Source of the DNA: Malania oleifera
Lineage: Eukaryota > Streptophyta > Magnoliopsida > Santalales > Ximeniaceae
NCBI RefSeq assembly: GCF_029873635.1
Contig: NC_080420.1
Span: 31,921,032 to 31,985,031 of the forward strand
DNA length: 64,000 bases
Reading direction: 5' to 3'
Under the pieces are notes generated by a model. That model saw only the letters and a program-made list of their open reading frames with translations. It did not search any database and was not told where the DNA came from. Each line of letters begins with the position of its first letter. Positions within the stretch are counted from its first letter, which is position 1. The position numbers and the translations under genes were made by a program. This document shows positions 1-10,957 of this stretch, one piece after another.

Positions 1-635
1 TCACACCTAAATCATCCAAGGAGAACCAAGTAGTACATGGCCAATGTTCATGGGTGTGATGTCTCACCAAACATTATCAAAATAGTCACCCATTTCAGGG
101 GGTTCTGTTTTTGGTGGTGTGGGTGGTGTTGCAGGATGGTCACTAGAAAGTGGTGTCTGAGGTCTGGGATGACGACTGGAATTTCTGGAAACTGCCAAGA
201 GACAGCCATAGAATTCAGAAATGAGAAATGGAGTTGAGAGAGTTATAGGAGAGAATTAAACAGAAGAAGAAGAAGAGAAGGAGAAAAAAACAGATAAGAA
301 GCAAGAGGGCAGAAGGCTGCTGGGCAACAAAGGATTAGGGACAGAGCAGGAGATCAGAACAGAAAACCAGAGAACAAGAAAAGAAGAAAGAAGAAGCAGC
401 AGCAGAGAGGGAGCAGAAGTTACAAAACAAGGGGGAGAAGGAAAGAAGAAGCAGCAGCAGGGAGGGAGGGAGAAGTTACAGAACAGAGGAGGTGAAGGAA
501 AGAAGAAGTTGCAGCGGAGGGAGATAGTAGTTGCAGAACAGTGGGGAAAGGAAAAAGAGAAAAAAGGGGGAGGGGGGGAAGAAGATTGGAAAGAAAATAT
601 GGGGGAATTGAAATGGAATAAAGAGATTGTGGTTG

Positions 636-648
636 GGCTCTGATACCA
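636..648 (-). other. Primer-binding site (initiator Met tRNA type)
   Basis: The minus strand reads TTGGTATCAGAGCC here, the sequence complementary to the 3' end of plant initiator methionine tRNA used by most plant LTR elements. It sets the inner edge of the LTR at 651. Confidence 0.65.
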
Positions 649-650
649 AA

Positions 651-995
651 TGATGGGGGCAGCATCAATGTTCTGCAGCCATGGAGAAATTAGAAGAGAA
701 GGAGGAAGGGGAAGGGAGGAGAGAGGGAGATACCAGGGGGAAAACTCATGTTCAATTCTATTCAAATTCATCAACAACTGCCTACATCATGGCTTCACAC
801 ACTATTTATAAGAAAGGCTCTTTACAATTTACATAAATTACTCATAAACCCCTAAAATTACATTACATTACAAACATACCCTATTTTACACAAATATTAC
901 AAACAACCCCCAAATACACATAATCCTATACTAATTAATCTACTAACTTAACCCCACAATTCCTTAACCCAACTCTTCTTAATTATTTTCCAACA
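651..995 (-). repeat. LTR, 345 bp
   Basis: On the minus strand the segment begins TGTTGGAAAATAATTAAG and ends CCCCCATCA, the usual TG...CA form. A TATA box, TATAAATAG, lies at 802-810. The primer-binding site follows two or three bases after its end. Confidence 0.6.
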
Positions 996-1394
996 AGGAT
1001 ATTCCCAATATCTTACTTCTTGTCCTACTTCACAGTGTTTGAGATGGAGGAAGATAAGACACCCATTCCCATGGTTTTATAATTTTCAATTTTTGCAAAA
1101 TACATGGGAGTTGTGTGAGTGTGTGCGTGATGTTGTTTTTTTTTTTTCCCTAAATGAATTCCATGGAAATGGGTGATTGTTAGGAGTGTGAATTTTGCAT
1201 TAGTTGACTGAGGAGCAATTTTATAAGATTTTGAGTAAGGTGTTGTGAATGATGTTTATGGAGGTTTTGCATGGTTTCTTGACACATTGCTTTTCAAGAA
1301 AACATTGTTTTGGTTGCTAATGAGGTGCTAGATGATGCTAACATATGGGTTAAGGGGGGTATTTTTAAATTGCGTCTTAAGTAACCTTATGATA
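996..1394. other. No recognisable feature
   Basis: A/T-rich sequence between the LTR and a LINE. I see no gene and no clear repeat. Confidence 0.4.
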
Positions 1395-2690
1395 AGGTGT
1401 GTTGTTAGGGATATTGCCCTAGAATTTGTGGAATTGTGGAGGAAGGTAGCTGATCCTACCTAGAGCGACTTGGTTGTTGTTTTTGTCATTTATGATAAGG
1501 TGTGTTGGGGATTTCTTGAATAGGGTGTTGGAGAAGGGTTTTGGGGTGGTTGGGAGGAAATGGAATAAGGACTGCTTGTCTTTGGCCATCATGTTTGTGG
1601 TTGTTAATTGGTAGGCTAGGGATGGGTTTAGGGCCTCTCATGGGCCTCAAGAGGGAGAACATTTGTCTCTATTCTTGTTTACTATGGTGGTTGATGTCCT
1701 TGGTAGGATGGTCTTACACAGTTAAGCATTGGGTAAAAAGGGTTTAGGGTTGGTAGCATTGTGTGGAGGTTTCCTATCCATCATGTTGCATACAACACTG
1801 TTTTCTTATTGAAGGATGATGTTATGAAACTTTGGAAAGTTATTTTTTTATTGGAAAATTTGCAAGAAAAACTTAAGCTTGAAGATTAATATGACAAAGA
1901 GTTGCTGGCAGGGATTAACATGGGTTAACATAAGATTTAGGAGTTCAGTTGTTTTTGTGTGTAGTTTGGTTTTACTAAGGTCTTCTTTTAAGAGGTAATA
2001 ACTACCTATTTTTGGGAATGTTGTAGTGTTTGGGTAAAAGAGTACGATTAGAAAAAGGGCTTTAATTTCCTTTCTGGGTTGGGGGTGGGGGGTGGGGGTA
2101 GGGGTTGGCTGTTAGAATTAATGCCTTATTTTTTTAGCATTCCCAATTATTTTATCTCCTAAAGACTTCTCATTGGTGTTATAGAGAAATACGAGGGGAT
2201 GAGAGGTATCTTATGGTCAAGTGTAGATGAGGACTAGAGGGAATATTTAAGGTGGTGGGTACCTTGCTGAAATTAGGAGGAGGTTTGAGTCTTTAGAATT
2301 AGTGTTTGAAAATATACATTTCTTTGTTAGGAAAGTTGTTGTGGTGGTTTTATTGAGAAATGAAGTCCCATTGGCACAAGCTTATTAAGAGTATGATCTT
2401 CAGATATTGGTGGTATATCAAGGGGAGCATTTATGCTACTCCTATGAGTCCTTGGATGTTTTTCTTGCAAACCTCTCATGTGTTTTGCCTTTTACTCATT
2501 GCAAGGTTTGTAATGGTGATGCGATTTATTTCTTAAGGGACCCTTGGATTTGTGATGAATCTTTGGTAGCTTTACTTTCCCATCTATTTAAATTTTCTAA
2601 CCTCTACATGTCTCTTATGTCTTATTCTTTGGAGAGGAATTTTCTCTTATGTCTAGTTATCATGGGCTGAGCACTTCACACCTTATGGAG
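1395..2690 (+). mobile_element. L1-type LINE fragment, decayed
   Basis: Shifting frames show conserved pieces of a plant L1 ORF2. Near 1490-1700 is reverse transcriptase with traces of YDKVCWGF and LFTMVVDVLGRM; near 1780-1920 are 'HHVAYNTVFLLKDD' and 'LLAGIN', matching the segment around the catalytic Asp-Asp and the following SLAGIN block. Near 2490-2640 is the C-terminal region ('RDPWICDESL...LSHLFKFSN'), the stretch before the zf-RVT finger. Many stops and frame changes; 5' and 3' parts are missing. Not functional. Confidence 0.7.
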
Positions 2691-3380
2691 ATTTGTGCTA
2701 CACTAGTTGTAGCACACTAGCTTAACTAGCCAGCCAAAAGCAAATTGTGGTTTCAACATGTGAACAAATTTATAGCCATCTAATACAAAGTAAATAGAAG
2801 CCATAAGCAAAGATGAATGTGAACAAAAGTGATGGGGTAAGCTATAAAGCAGCTCAATTCGTTAATCACATCTTTGTAGGAAACGCTTGTTTGTTGAGGG
2901 ATGCAAGTATGCTAAACATGTTAAATAATTAGTAAGTTTTATAATGATTAATGAACACTCGCCCTTCTCAAAAAGGCTTTCTATGCTATTCTCACTCTAG
3001 CACTAGGAAACATCAAATTGACCAATGATTCATATACTCTATTTTCATTGAGGCATTATTCTACTCCAAGAATAAAACCTATACTAGTATTTACATCATG
3101 GTTACCCACACCTTTTGCAGAAGACAATTGGTCAAAAGCAAGCATAATCTCCTGAATAAGCTTGTCTCATTAGATCCTCCTTCACCTATGCAATCGACAT
3201 TCTCAGAGATTTTGATGCAAAACACCATTCAACTTTATCCACTAATGCTTCCATGTCTTCCATTGAAATCTTGCTGATTTCTTCATCGCTGACCTCTTCT
3301 AGTCTACTAAGGCTATGAGTTCTTTAGTGGTGCTCTTGTTGACTAACTTTAGTGTTAGTGATGAATGGCTTGAGGAAGAT
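2691..3380. other. No recognisable gene
   Basis: A/T-rich spacer between the LINE and the Gypsy remnant, without domain-like open frames. Part may be further decayed Gypsy sequence. Confidence 0.35.
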
Positions 3381-6200
3381 AATGTGGATCATAGGAATGC
3401 CCCTTTATCCAAGTCGTAGGACCAACCTCCTAAGAGGCCTTCTCAACTTTGGCCAAGATGAGGACTCGTCTTTCATATTTGCAAAATATTTTGACCTCAT
3501 AGTGACTTGATGGAATTTTACAAGCACCAAGTCACCTACATTGAAGTGCAACGGTCTTCTCCCTTGATTTGACCACTTTTTCATCTACTTGGAAGCTTTG
3601 TCTAGCTAGACTTGGTATCTTTTCGTTTCATCTCCATTCTTTGGTGGAGATGTACACCCTCAGACTCTTTCTATTGTACGACTTGTCCATTATCTGAGGT
3701 AATAGTGGCTTGTAGCGTGTAACAAGCTCAAAAGGACTCTTGTTGGTTGTAGAGCTTTTTTGGGTGTTGAAATAGAACTAAGACACTTCAAGTAGCTGCA
3801 CCCAATTTCTCTCATTGGTAGTGATAAGATGACGCAAGTACTTCTATTAGCTCGTTGAATCTCTGTCTGTGAGTGGTAGCTTGAAAAGATGTCAAGTTGT
3901 GAGGGGAGTTTCTTGTGAATATTGTATCTCGATTTCTGATAATGTCTAGAGGAACAACCAAATACTTAACAATGTGATTGAAAACAACTATGTTGTTTCC
4001 TATGCTGAGCAATACTACAATGTTGCTATACTCTATAATCATAAGATTCACAAGTATAGACCTTGTGTCCCCTATGCCCCCTATGACGAAGAATACTTCA
4101 ATGTTTTATACTTTATAATCACAAGATTCACAAGTATAGATCTTGTGTCCCCAACTCTGGATAGGTTGTTGATGAAGTCAAGTGTGACATTATCCTACTA
4201 TCTCATGTTGATGATGAAATCAAGTGAGACATTATCCCGCTATCTCATTGGTAGTTGAAGAGGCTTTGCTTTGTAGTCTTCTTTTGCTTGACCTTGTTTT
4301 GTTGGCAGGTGAGACTAGCTCGGGTATACTTAAGCACCTCATCATGCATGTGTGGCGATATATACTTTTGCTTCAACCAAAATTGATGCCGTTTGGGTGG
4401 CCTTCCCACATGGAGCCATGACTAGGATTGGATTTAAGAGGGGGTGATAAATTGGTCAAACACGAACCAAACCCAATTAATTAATGGGTTAGCCAGGTTC
4501 AAGTTGGGTACCTTCCGGGTCTTCCTTTTAATTACTTCAAAGTTATTGGATTCTATGTATATAAATTATGATATTTGATGCATGTTTGATGTATCGTGTG
4601 CGTGTGATAAGAATAGAGATAAGATACAAGTTGTTCGACCACATTGTTGAAACATTAAGGAGGAAAAAAATGATAAATAGGTTATAGTTGCTGTTTTTTA
4701 AATTCCATATCACTTTTCTTTTTTGAATATTAAAGAGAAAAATAATAAAAGGGTGTTGTTTTTTAATTTTAAGTCTTTAACTCACATTTGTTAACATATT
4801 AATGAAAAAAGAAATGATAAATTTAACTCTTGATGAAATATTAAAGAAAAAATTTAAAATAAAAAAATGTATATTTCTTAACGGATACCTATATATAACG
4901 CATTTATTAATTGGTTGGGTTTGGGTTTGTGGTTTACTCACCCATTTATAAACTAGTCAACTTGAATCTAACTCATTAAGTCCCACCTACCCAAACTCAG
5001 CTTGCCAGCTCATTTTGCCACCCTAGCCATGACACTAGTGACAACATCTTCCTCAGGTCATCAACTTGAGGCACAAAGAGCAGGTTGTCATTTGTAACCA
5101 TCTTGTAATCATCTATTAGCGGCAATCCATCTTGTAACAAAAACTGACACTCTTTGCCCTCTTTCGCCAACTTCATGAGGTTTTGGTACTAGTTCTTTGA
5201 CAAGGCTCTCTTTAATGCACTCTTGCATTATTGTGGTAACCTTACTTATTGTCAAGTATGTTACCAATTGTAAGACTTCAAACTTGGCCTTCCCAAGCAT
5301 CTATAGTTTGGTTCTTTTTATCAAACTCTGTTAGGGATTCTTGCCAATGGACTGGGGATAATTATGGTTGTGTAAGTAGTTGACAGCTGAGTTATCACTC
5401 TTCACCATGAACTTAGACCCCAAGTGGGTAATGCCGCTAGGCTTGTAAACAATGAATCACTGTTAGCATCTCCTTGGGCTGCAAACTTCTGCTCAAGGTC
5501 ATTGAGCTTACGGTTCTCATGCACACCAGGATGCCCATCTTGTAACAAGACTCCACTGAGGGGATAGTTTGATAGCTCAAGTGGCTTCATGATGCCTAGA
5601 AGAGCAATTGTTGAATCCTTTATCATGGCTTCCTTCATGTTGTTAAGGTCTCCCTGGCACTCTTCCATGGAGTTCCACCCATAACATTTGTTCAGCAATT
5701 TAATTAATGGGGTAGTCCTCAATTACCCAATAACAAACTCGCCATGGTAATTGGGGAGTCCAAGAAAGGAATGCAGCTCCTTAATTGTTGTTGGGATCTT
5801 CCAATGTTGAACACCTCTCACCTTCTCCATAGGCCATGTTTATCACGATACAACCCTGTTTAAGCACATGACCATGGAACTTGATACTCCTCTTATCAAA
5901 ATATCACTTCTCTTTCTTCACATACTGTTCTCTTTCACTTTTGTAGATGCTTTCCATGTTCCTCCAAGGTGAAATTATAGACAAAAATATCATCTGGGTA
6001 GGACCACAATGAACTTGTGGAGGTAGTCATGGAACATCTAATTCATTAGTGTGCAAAAAGTAGTTGGCGCATTCATATACCAAAGGGTATTGTCGAGAAT
6101 TTATATGCCCCGCGCTGCATCATGCAGGCAGTCTTCAGCTAAAATCCTATTTGTTTGGTCTGTATGACCTCCCAATTGGTCTACTCTCTTATTCATCTAG
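3381..6200 (-). mobile_element. Ty3/Gypsy remnant, Reina-like, heavily decayed
   Basis: The minus strand gives Gypsy Pol pieces in the expected order from high to low coordinates: reverse transcriptase around 6.0-6.2 kb, the RT/RNase H join around 5.4-5.75 kb ('RKLNDLEQKF' and nearby), and the end of the integrase around 3.5-3.9 kb ('FNTQKSSTTNKSPFEL'). The order and wording resemble Reina-type chromoviruses. Many breaks; no LTRs recognised. An old fossil, interrupted by a MITE at about 4.44-5.03 kb. It lies directly upstream of the DUF2232-like gene. Confidence 0.65.
4439..5031. mobile_element. Non-autonomous hAT-like MITE, copy 1
   Basis: An A/T-rich element of about 600 bp. Its right end CATTTTGCCACCCTAG is the inverse of the left end of copy 2 (TAGGGGTGGCAAAATAGG, near 9350); its own left end is diverged. 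Shared interior blocks in the same order as copy 2 include ATGATATATGATGCATG-like sequence, AGGAGGAAAAAAA and TATATTTCTTAACGGATAC. GGGGTGGCAAAA ends are typical of plant hAT MITEs. It has no coding capacity and lies within the Gypsy remnant. Confidence 0.6.
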
Positions 6201-6559
6201 ACTTAAGTAAACTTGGCTAATTTGGTGGAGCCTCTTAATGGCTCTTATTTTTCCAGACATTGTCCCCAATCCCTTTACAACTCCATTAGGGAAATAATCC
6301 AAAACATATGAGAAGCCAAAGCCAGTGAGAAGTTTAGAATCTGACAACTGTTTTGAGTGAATGTCATTGTTTGAAGTTTCTCTCATTTTATTCCCTTTAC
6401 TCAGATGTCCAAACAATACATCAATTGGAACCGGTTTTTGACTAACATGCATTTGATAAGTTTCTGACTACATTTTTCCATCTTAATAATGATTATATTT
6501 GTCTTGTATTCATTTTTCCAATTCACTGATACAAGTCAGGTGTATTTAATTTTGAACAG
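6201..6559. other. Spacer upstream of first visible exon
   Basis: Holds a minus-strand open frame (6189-6452) that I cannot assign; it may be decayed Gypsy sequence 5' of the reverse transcriptase. The last bases form an intron 3' end (polypyrimidine tract, then AACAG) before the exon at 6560. Confidence 0.35.
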
Positions 6560-8313
6560 AATTATTTTGGTTGCTTCTTCTCATTGCCAATAGTAATCTC
6601 CTCAATGAGATGGGGCATTGCAGCTGGGAGAAAAACTATGGTTTGTTACCACCCATGTCCCCCAGTTTTGTATATTTATATTTTAAAATTTTAAATGCTT
6701 GCGGAAGTTTTCTTTTTGTGACAATCTATTTCTTGGCAGGTGGCAACAGCAATGCTATTACTTGTCCTGTCTGGTCCAGTGAAAGCATCTACCTATTTGG
6801 TGAGCTTGTTTTCAAATTCTTTAGCTTCTTTCAGGATTCCTCATCTTGCACATAGTGTTTTCTTTATGAAACTACTTCGCATTTTTGTGCTTTTAGGAGA
6901 TTCCTATTGGGAACAAGTGCCAAGCTTTTAAACCATTTCCCCTAATGGTTTCCCCAATAGTTTATGATGAATTACATTTATAAAAAAATGTCAATCTATT
7001 CCTACACGAATAGATTCCCCAATATCTATTGCTTGTTTTCGAGGTATTTTTGATTATTTGTACAATGAGTGACCTTTGTTGGTGTCGATGAAAGTTTATG
7101 TAATCATGCAAGTTAAAAAAACTGTCTTTAGATTGTAGTTTGCTTTCTATGAAAAATGGAATCAATTCATGCAAGTTCATAAGACTGTAAAACCACAAAA
7201 AAATGTCTGCTTGTATGCATATGTAAGAAGTCCAGGATTGTCTATACGAGGTTCTATGTTTAAAAACAGCAAGACTGGTAACTCAACTCTATTTTCTTTC
7301 CTAAAGCATCTTATTTTTCATTATTCCAGTTTCTCTCATCAGAAATTAGTGAATGATGCGGAAGGACTGGCGATGCCATGCATAAAAAGTGAAGAGACTC
7401 AGAATGGCAGAAGCAAATAGAGCTTCTGCATATATTCACTCATCCATGAACATTTTCATTGTTTTTGTGGGCTTGATATTTTTATCACTAATTGACATAT
7501 TTATGCAGAGTTTCTGATGGTTACTTAAATTTTCAATATTTCTATTTTGCAGCTTATGCATGGTTTAGTTGGTCTAATGATGGGTTCTTTATGGAGGTAT
7601 GCGACAGCTGTATTGTGAATGCCCAGTTCTGGTTGATTCCCTCAAATAAGATAACCAGTCATTCCTTTTGCATTTTCTTAGGTTGGGAGCGAATTGGGGA
7701 CTTTCAATCTTTCTGTGCACATTTGTATTGTTTGCTCCTCTCCTTGAGTCCCATACTCCTGTCTATATGTCTGTTTTCCTAGGTTTGGAATTTCTAATGA
7801 GTATTTATCTAAATATTTAGATACGAGCAATGGGAGCACTGGGGTATGTTGCACTATCCTCATTCTTAATAAGGGAAAACATACTTGCTTTGGTAACGGA
7901 TTATCCTTTCTCTTTGAGACTTTGTTTATCCCAAAACTGCAAATTTAATAATTAAGTTCTTTCTTTTGCTTGTAGATCACCATCAACATACATGCTTCTC
8001 TCACCTACCTGTTGTCTTGCATTGGCATTAACATTATTCTGTCTATGGATGCAATATATGCCATATTTGGAACCCTGGTATCTTTTAACTCTTACCCCGC
8101 CCTCACACCCTGACCAAGAAATAAAAAATAAATATATTCTTGGTGTTCTTTTCATGCATGGAATACTAATAAGTTTTCCTTTTGATTTAACAGCTTCTGT
8201 TAAATTGTGGATTCTTTGTGTTCTTGCTACATATTTTGTATGCTGTGTTCCTTACAAGACTTGGAATGAAGATGATGTTAATACTGCCCAGATGGCTGCA
8301 GAAGGCTATGTAA
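6560..8313 (+). CDS. DUF2232-like multi-pass membrane protein, probably plastid (3' exons only)
   Basis: Seven exons with GT-AG junctions and matching phase: 6560-6640, 6740-6799, 7553-7596, 7682-7724, 7821-7892, 7976-8077 and 8194-8313 (TAA at 8311-8313), 522 nt, 173 residues plus stop. The product is hydrophobic and resembles plant predicted plastid membrane proteins of the DUF2232 type. Conserved stretches in order are SLPIVISSMRWGIAAGRKTM, LLLVLSGPVKASTYL, LMHGLVGLMMGSLWR, RAMGALGYVALSSFLIREN, TINIHASLTYLL, and a C-terminal hydrophobic span ending in TRLGMK and PRWLQKAM. I count about four or five membrane segments. Relatives have roughly 100 or more residues before this point, including a transit peptide, and no such exon is seen upstream; decayed Gypsy and LINE sequence occupies that space. 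Either a long intron reaches beyond the window or this is a 5'-truncated copy. The intact frame and clean splice sites favour a live gene. The biochemical role is unknown, and the family name is from memory. Confidence 0.72.
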
Positions 8314-9345
8314 TGGTAGCACTCCCTAGTTGCCATTTTCATCTCCATGGAATACCTTATTCTGAAGGTAGCTGAATATTAACTGCCGCCCAACTGCTTT
8401 CATTCTCAGGCACCTTGATAACTAAAACAGCATGATGGTAGTTATAGCTGTTTCCTCTTTTGCATCATTGAAACTGCCTAAAATCGACCTGTTTGACCTG
8501 CAATTTCTTTTAAGCTGTGACAGTTTGATCAGAATCTAAATGAATCGTGCATTACTTTTAACAAACACAATTTTTTAGAATATGCATGGTGATTTTTTGT
8601 CTTGCTATGTTCATATTTTTTATTTTTTGTTCATTTACTTGTATTCTGAGCATTGCAGTAACGGTGCAAGCAGGATTTGAGCAATTAGGTCTCACTGAAG
8701 TATATTTGGACAAAAAATCACTCGATGACTGGGGGAACCGAGACGGCATTCATGTTGGAAGGTGTTAGAAGCAAGAAACCACCAACGCAGGTGTGGATTG
8801 AATTGTATAGAAAAGATAAACCGCTGATGATACTGAGTCAAAATATATACCCAGATTTGTAGTACATACTGCATTGTTGGTGCAAGATGCTGCTTTGGAT
8901 ATTTGAAAAGAAAAAAGAGAGGATAACTTCAGCAGTAAACTTCGATTTGTTAGTTTGTAGAATAGAGAAGCTAGATATAAAGAGAGAAAAATGAGATAAA
9001 ATAGTTTTTCTCCTCTTATTCTGGTTCAAACAAAGTGATTTAGAATGTACATCGAGGCCCATTTAATGAGAGAAAAAAGAAAAAGAAAATATGAAAAAGA
9101 TTACCTCCAAAAGAAAAGGAGAAGAAAATAAACCGTGTAACAGATCAATAAACAAAAATGTATTTTTGTTATAGTAACGTTTATGTTTTTAAGTTATTAA
9201 CCATGTCAGAATAAAGTTTTATTTGTATTATTATTTGATATAAAGAGGGAGCATGATGAATGTTGATTTTTTTGTTTTTGGTTTTTTCAAGCAAACTTTT
9301 TTATCCAAATAGAGTTGGCAAGTATTTTTTAGTAGAGTGAGTTAA
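8314..9345 (+). other. 3' flank of the DUF2232-like gene
   Basis: Likely 3' untranslated region followed by A/T-rich spacer. AATAAA-like motifs occur near 9147 and 9212. An acceptor-like ATTGCAG near 8652-8658 precedes a moderately GC-rich stretch to about 8770, but it extends no conserved frame, so no exon is called. Confidence 0.4.
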
Positions 9346-9349
9346 GTAG

Positions 9350-9985
9350 GGGTGGCAAAATAGGTTGCAACCCAACAAGTGATCCATTAGCTGCCATTTT
9401 AAAATAGGTTTAGGTCTAAGAAGAATTGTCTCATTTATAAATAGGTCAATTCAAATTCAGTAGTTGGGTATCTGTTGGGTTGCCTGTTTAGTTTTTTATA
9501 AAAGAATTTTAAAATTTCTATATATGTATAAATAATGATATATGATGCATGTATTTTTTAAACAACTAAATATAAGTTATATAACTAATTTTTTTCACAT
9601 ATTTAGGAGGAAAAAAAATAAATTAGTTTTTAGTACTATTTTTTAAATTTCCATTCATTTTTTTTAAAATTAAAAAGAAATAAATTAGATAATAAATAAA
9701 TGTTATTAACTCACAAATATTAAGATATTAATGAGAAAAGAATGAGTGTTGTTTTTTTAAAAAAAGAAAATTTAACTCAGATTTAATGAAATTTCAAAAA
9801 AAAAAAATTAAAATAAATATAGTATATATTTCTTAACGGATACTTAGTGGATACTTCTTTATAATTTGTTTATTAATTGGGTGAGTTTAGATTTGTAATT
9901 TACTCATCATTGTAGATGGGTCAACCCGAAGTTTGAGTTGCACTCATTTATGATCCAACGCAAATTAGACCTATTGACTCATTTT
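9350..9985. mobile_element. Non-autonomous hAT-like MITE, copy 2
   Basis: Starts with TAGGGGTGGCAAAATAGG, the inverse of the right end of copy 1. It shares the interior landmarks of copy 1, including GATGCATGT, AGGAGGAAAAAAA, TATTTCTTAACGGATAC and TTATTAATTGG, in the same order and orientation. The right end is diverged. No coding capacity. Confidence 0.6.
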
Positions 9986-10957
9986 TTTGGAGGTTTTGAA
10001 GGGAATTTTGTTGATTGACCTCCAAAGAGGATTGGAGGGGAGTTTTACTTCATTGACTATCTATGTTTTTTAAAGAGACGTATTTTTTTTCACATATATT
10101 TATAACTCACTTCCTTTTCTATTAAAAAGAATAAATTAAAAGAAAAGAGTAGGATACTGAGTCAGTGTATTTTTCACATTTAGAATCGCTAATTAGGAAA
10201 AATTACATTATATAAAGGGGCAGCTGAATGGGTAAATGTGTCACTGAGGACATGACTCATTCTATCAATGCCGCTGCTCTATTGACAAATATAGATAATG
10301 CATCGCATTAATGAAGTAAATTTATTTGTATCATCAAAGATATGGATGATAATACAGTTAAATTTCGTCAATGGTGATGGAATTGTTAATTAAATCTTGT
10401 TGGGGTTACTAAACCTTCAAATTGTTTTGTTTTGAGTTACTGTACCTCAGCAAGTGTTGCAATGTCTATTATTGTGCTCAACACCAAGGCCTCTTAGTTA
10501 ACCCTACCAGCATGGAATATCCATGGCAGCCTTGAAACCCAAAACCCAAAACCCAACCCCCTCTCTCCAAATCAGTGGTGGCCCATGGAGGAGAGAACCA
10601 ACACAACCAACTCTCCTCTAACAAAACAAAAGAAGTAGAAAGAATTTTTTTAAAAAAAATAAAATGAAATAAAAGAATTTCCTTCTCTCCGATCATTTTG
10701 TTTTCACCAAAAGTACTAGAGGTGCTGATCTTAGTTAAAGACATTGATTTAACAAAACCACGCACATGCGCGCGTTTGTCAACTAATGACTTCCAAGTAT
10801 GGGTGAATTGGGTGATAAAAATGGTTCTCTTTAGGTATTATTTGACTCGGGTCAAAACCTTATGATAGTGATGAGTTCATGCAAATATTTGGATTAATCA
10901 CAAATGAGAAGATATTTAAATAGTCAAATTACACATAAGGGAGGATGAAAAGTAAAG
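9986..10957. other. No recognisable gene
   Basis: A/T-rich spacer. A minus-strand frame at 10478-10765 has no family resemblance. The AAACCCAAAACCCAAAACCC run near 10536 resembles but is not the plant telomere repeat. Confidence 0.4.

Larger units (their letters stand above)
1..995 (-). mobile_element. LTR retrotransposon 5' end (LTR, primer site, leader)
   Basis: Read on the minus strand this is an LTR (651-995), a primer-binding site just inside it and a long pyrimidine-rich leader (about 650 down to 240); the element would continue out of the window at position 1. The open frame over 256-777 is low-complexity Ser/Pro/Phe translation of the leader and is not treated as a protein. No Gag or Pol domain is recognised, so the superfamily is open; the short 345-bp LTR would suit Copia. 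An incomplete fossil in this window. Confidence 0.6.

Noticed and set aside
256-777. Minus-strand open frame of 173 residues rich in Ser, Pro and Phe
   Set aside because: It is a translation of a pyrimidine-rich leader next to an LTR and overlaps the LTR itself; low complexity and no family.
8650-8768. Possible extra exon of the DUF2232-like gene after an ATTGCAG acceptor
   Set aside because: The exon at 8194-8313 already ends at the family's usual C-terminus (PRWLQKAM) with a stop, and the extra sequence matches no conserved segment.
10536-10560. Telomere-like AAACCCA repeats
   Set aside because: The unit is AAACCCA, not the plant AAACCCT, and it is only about three units long.
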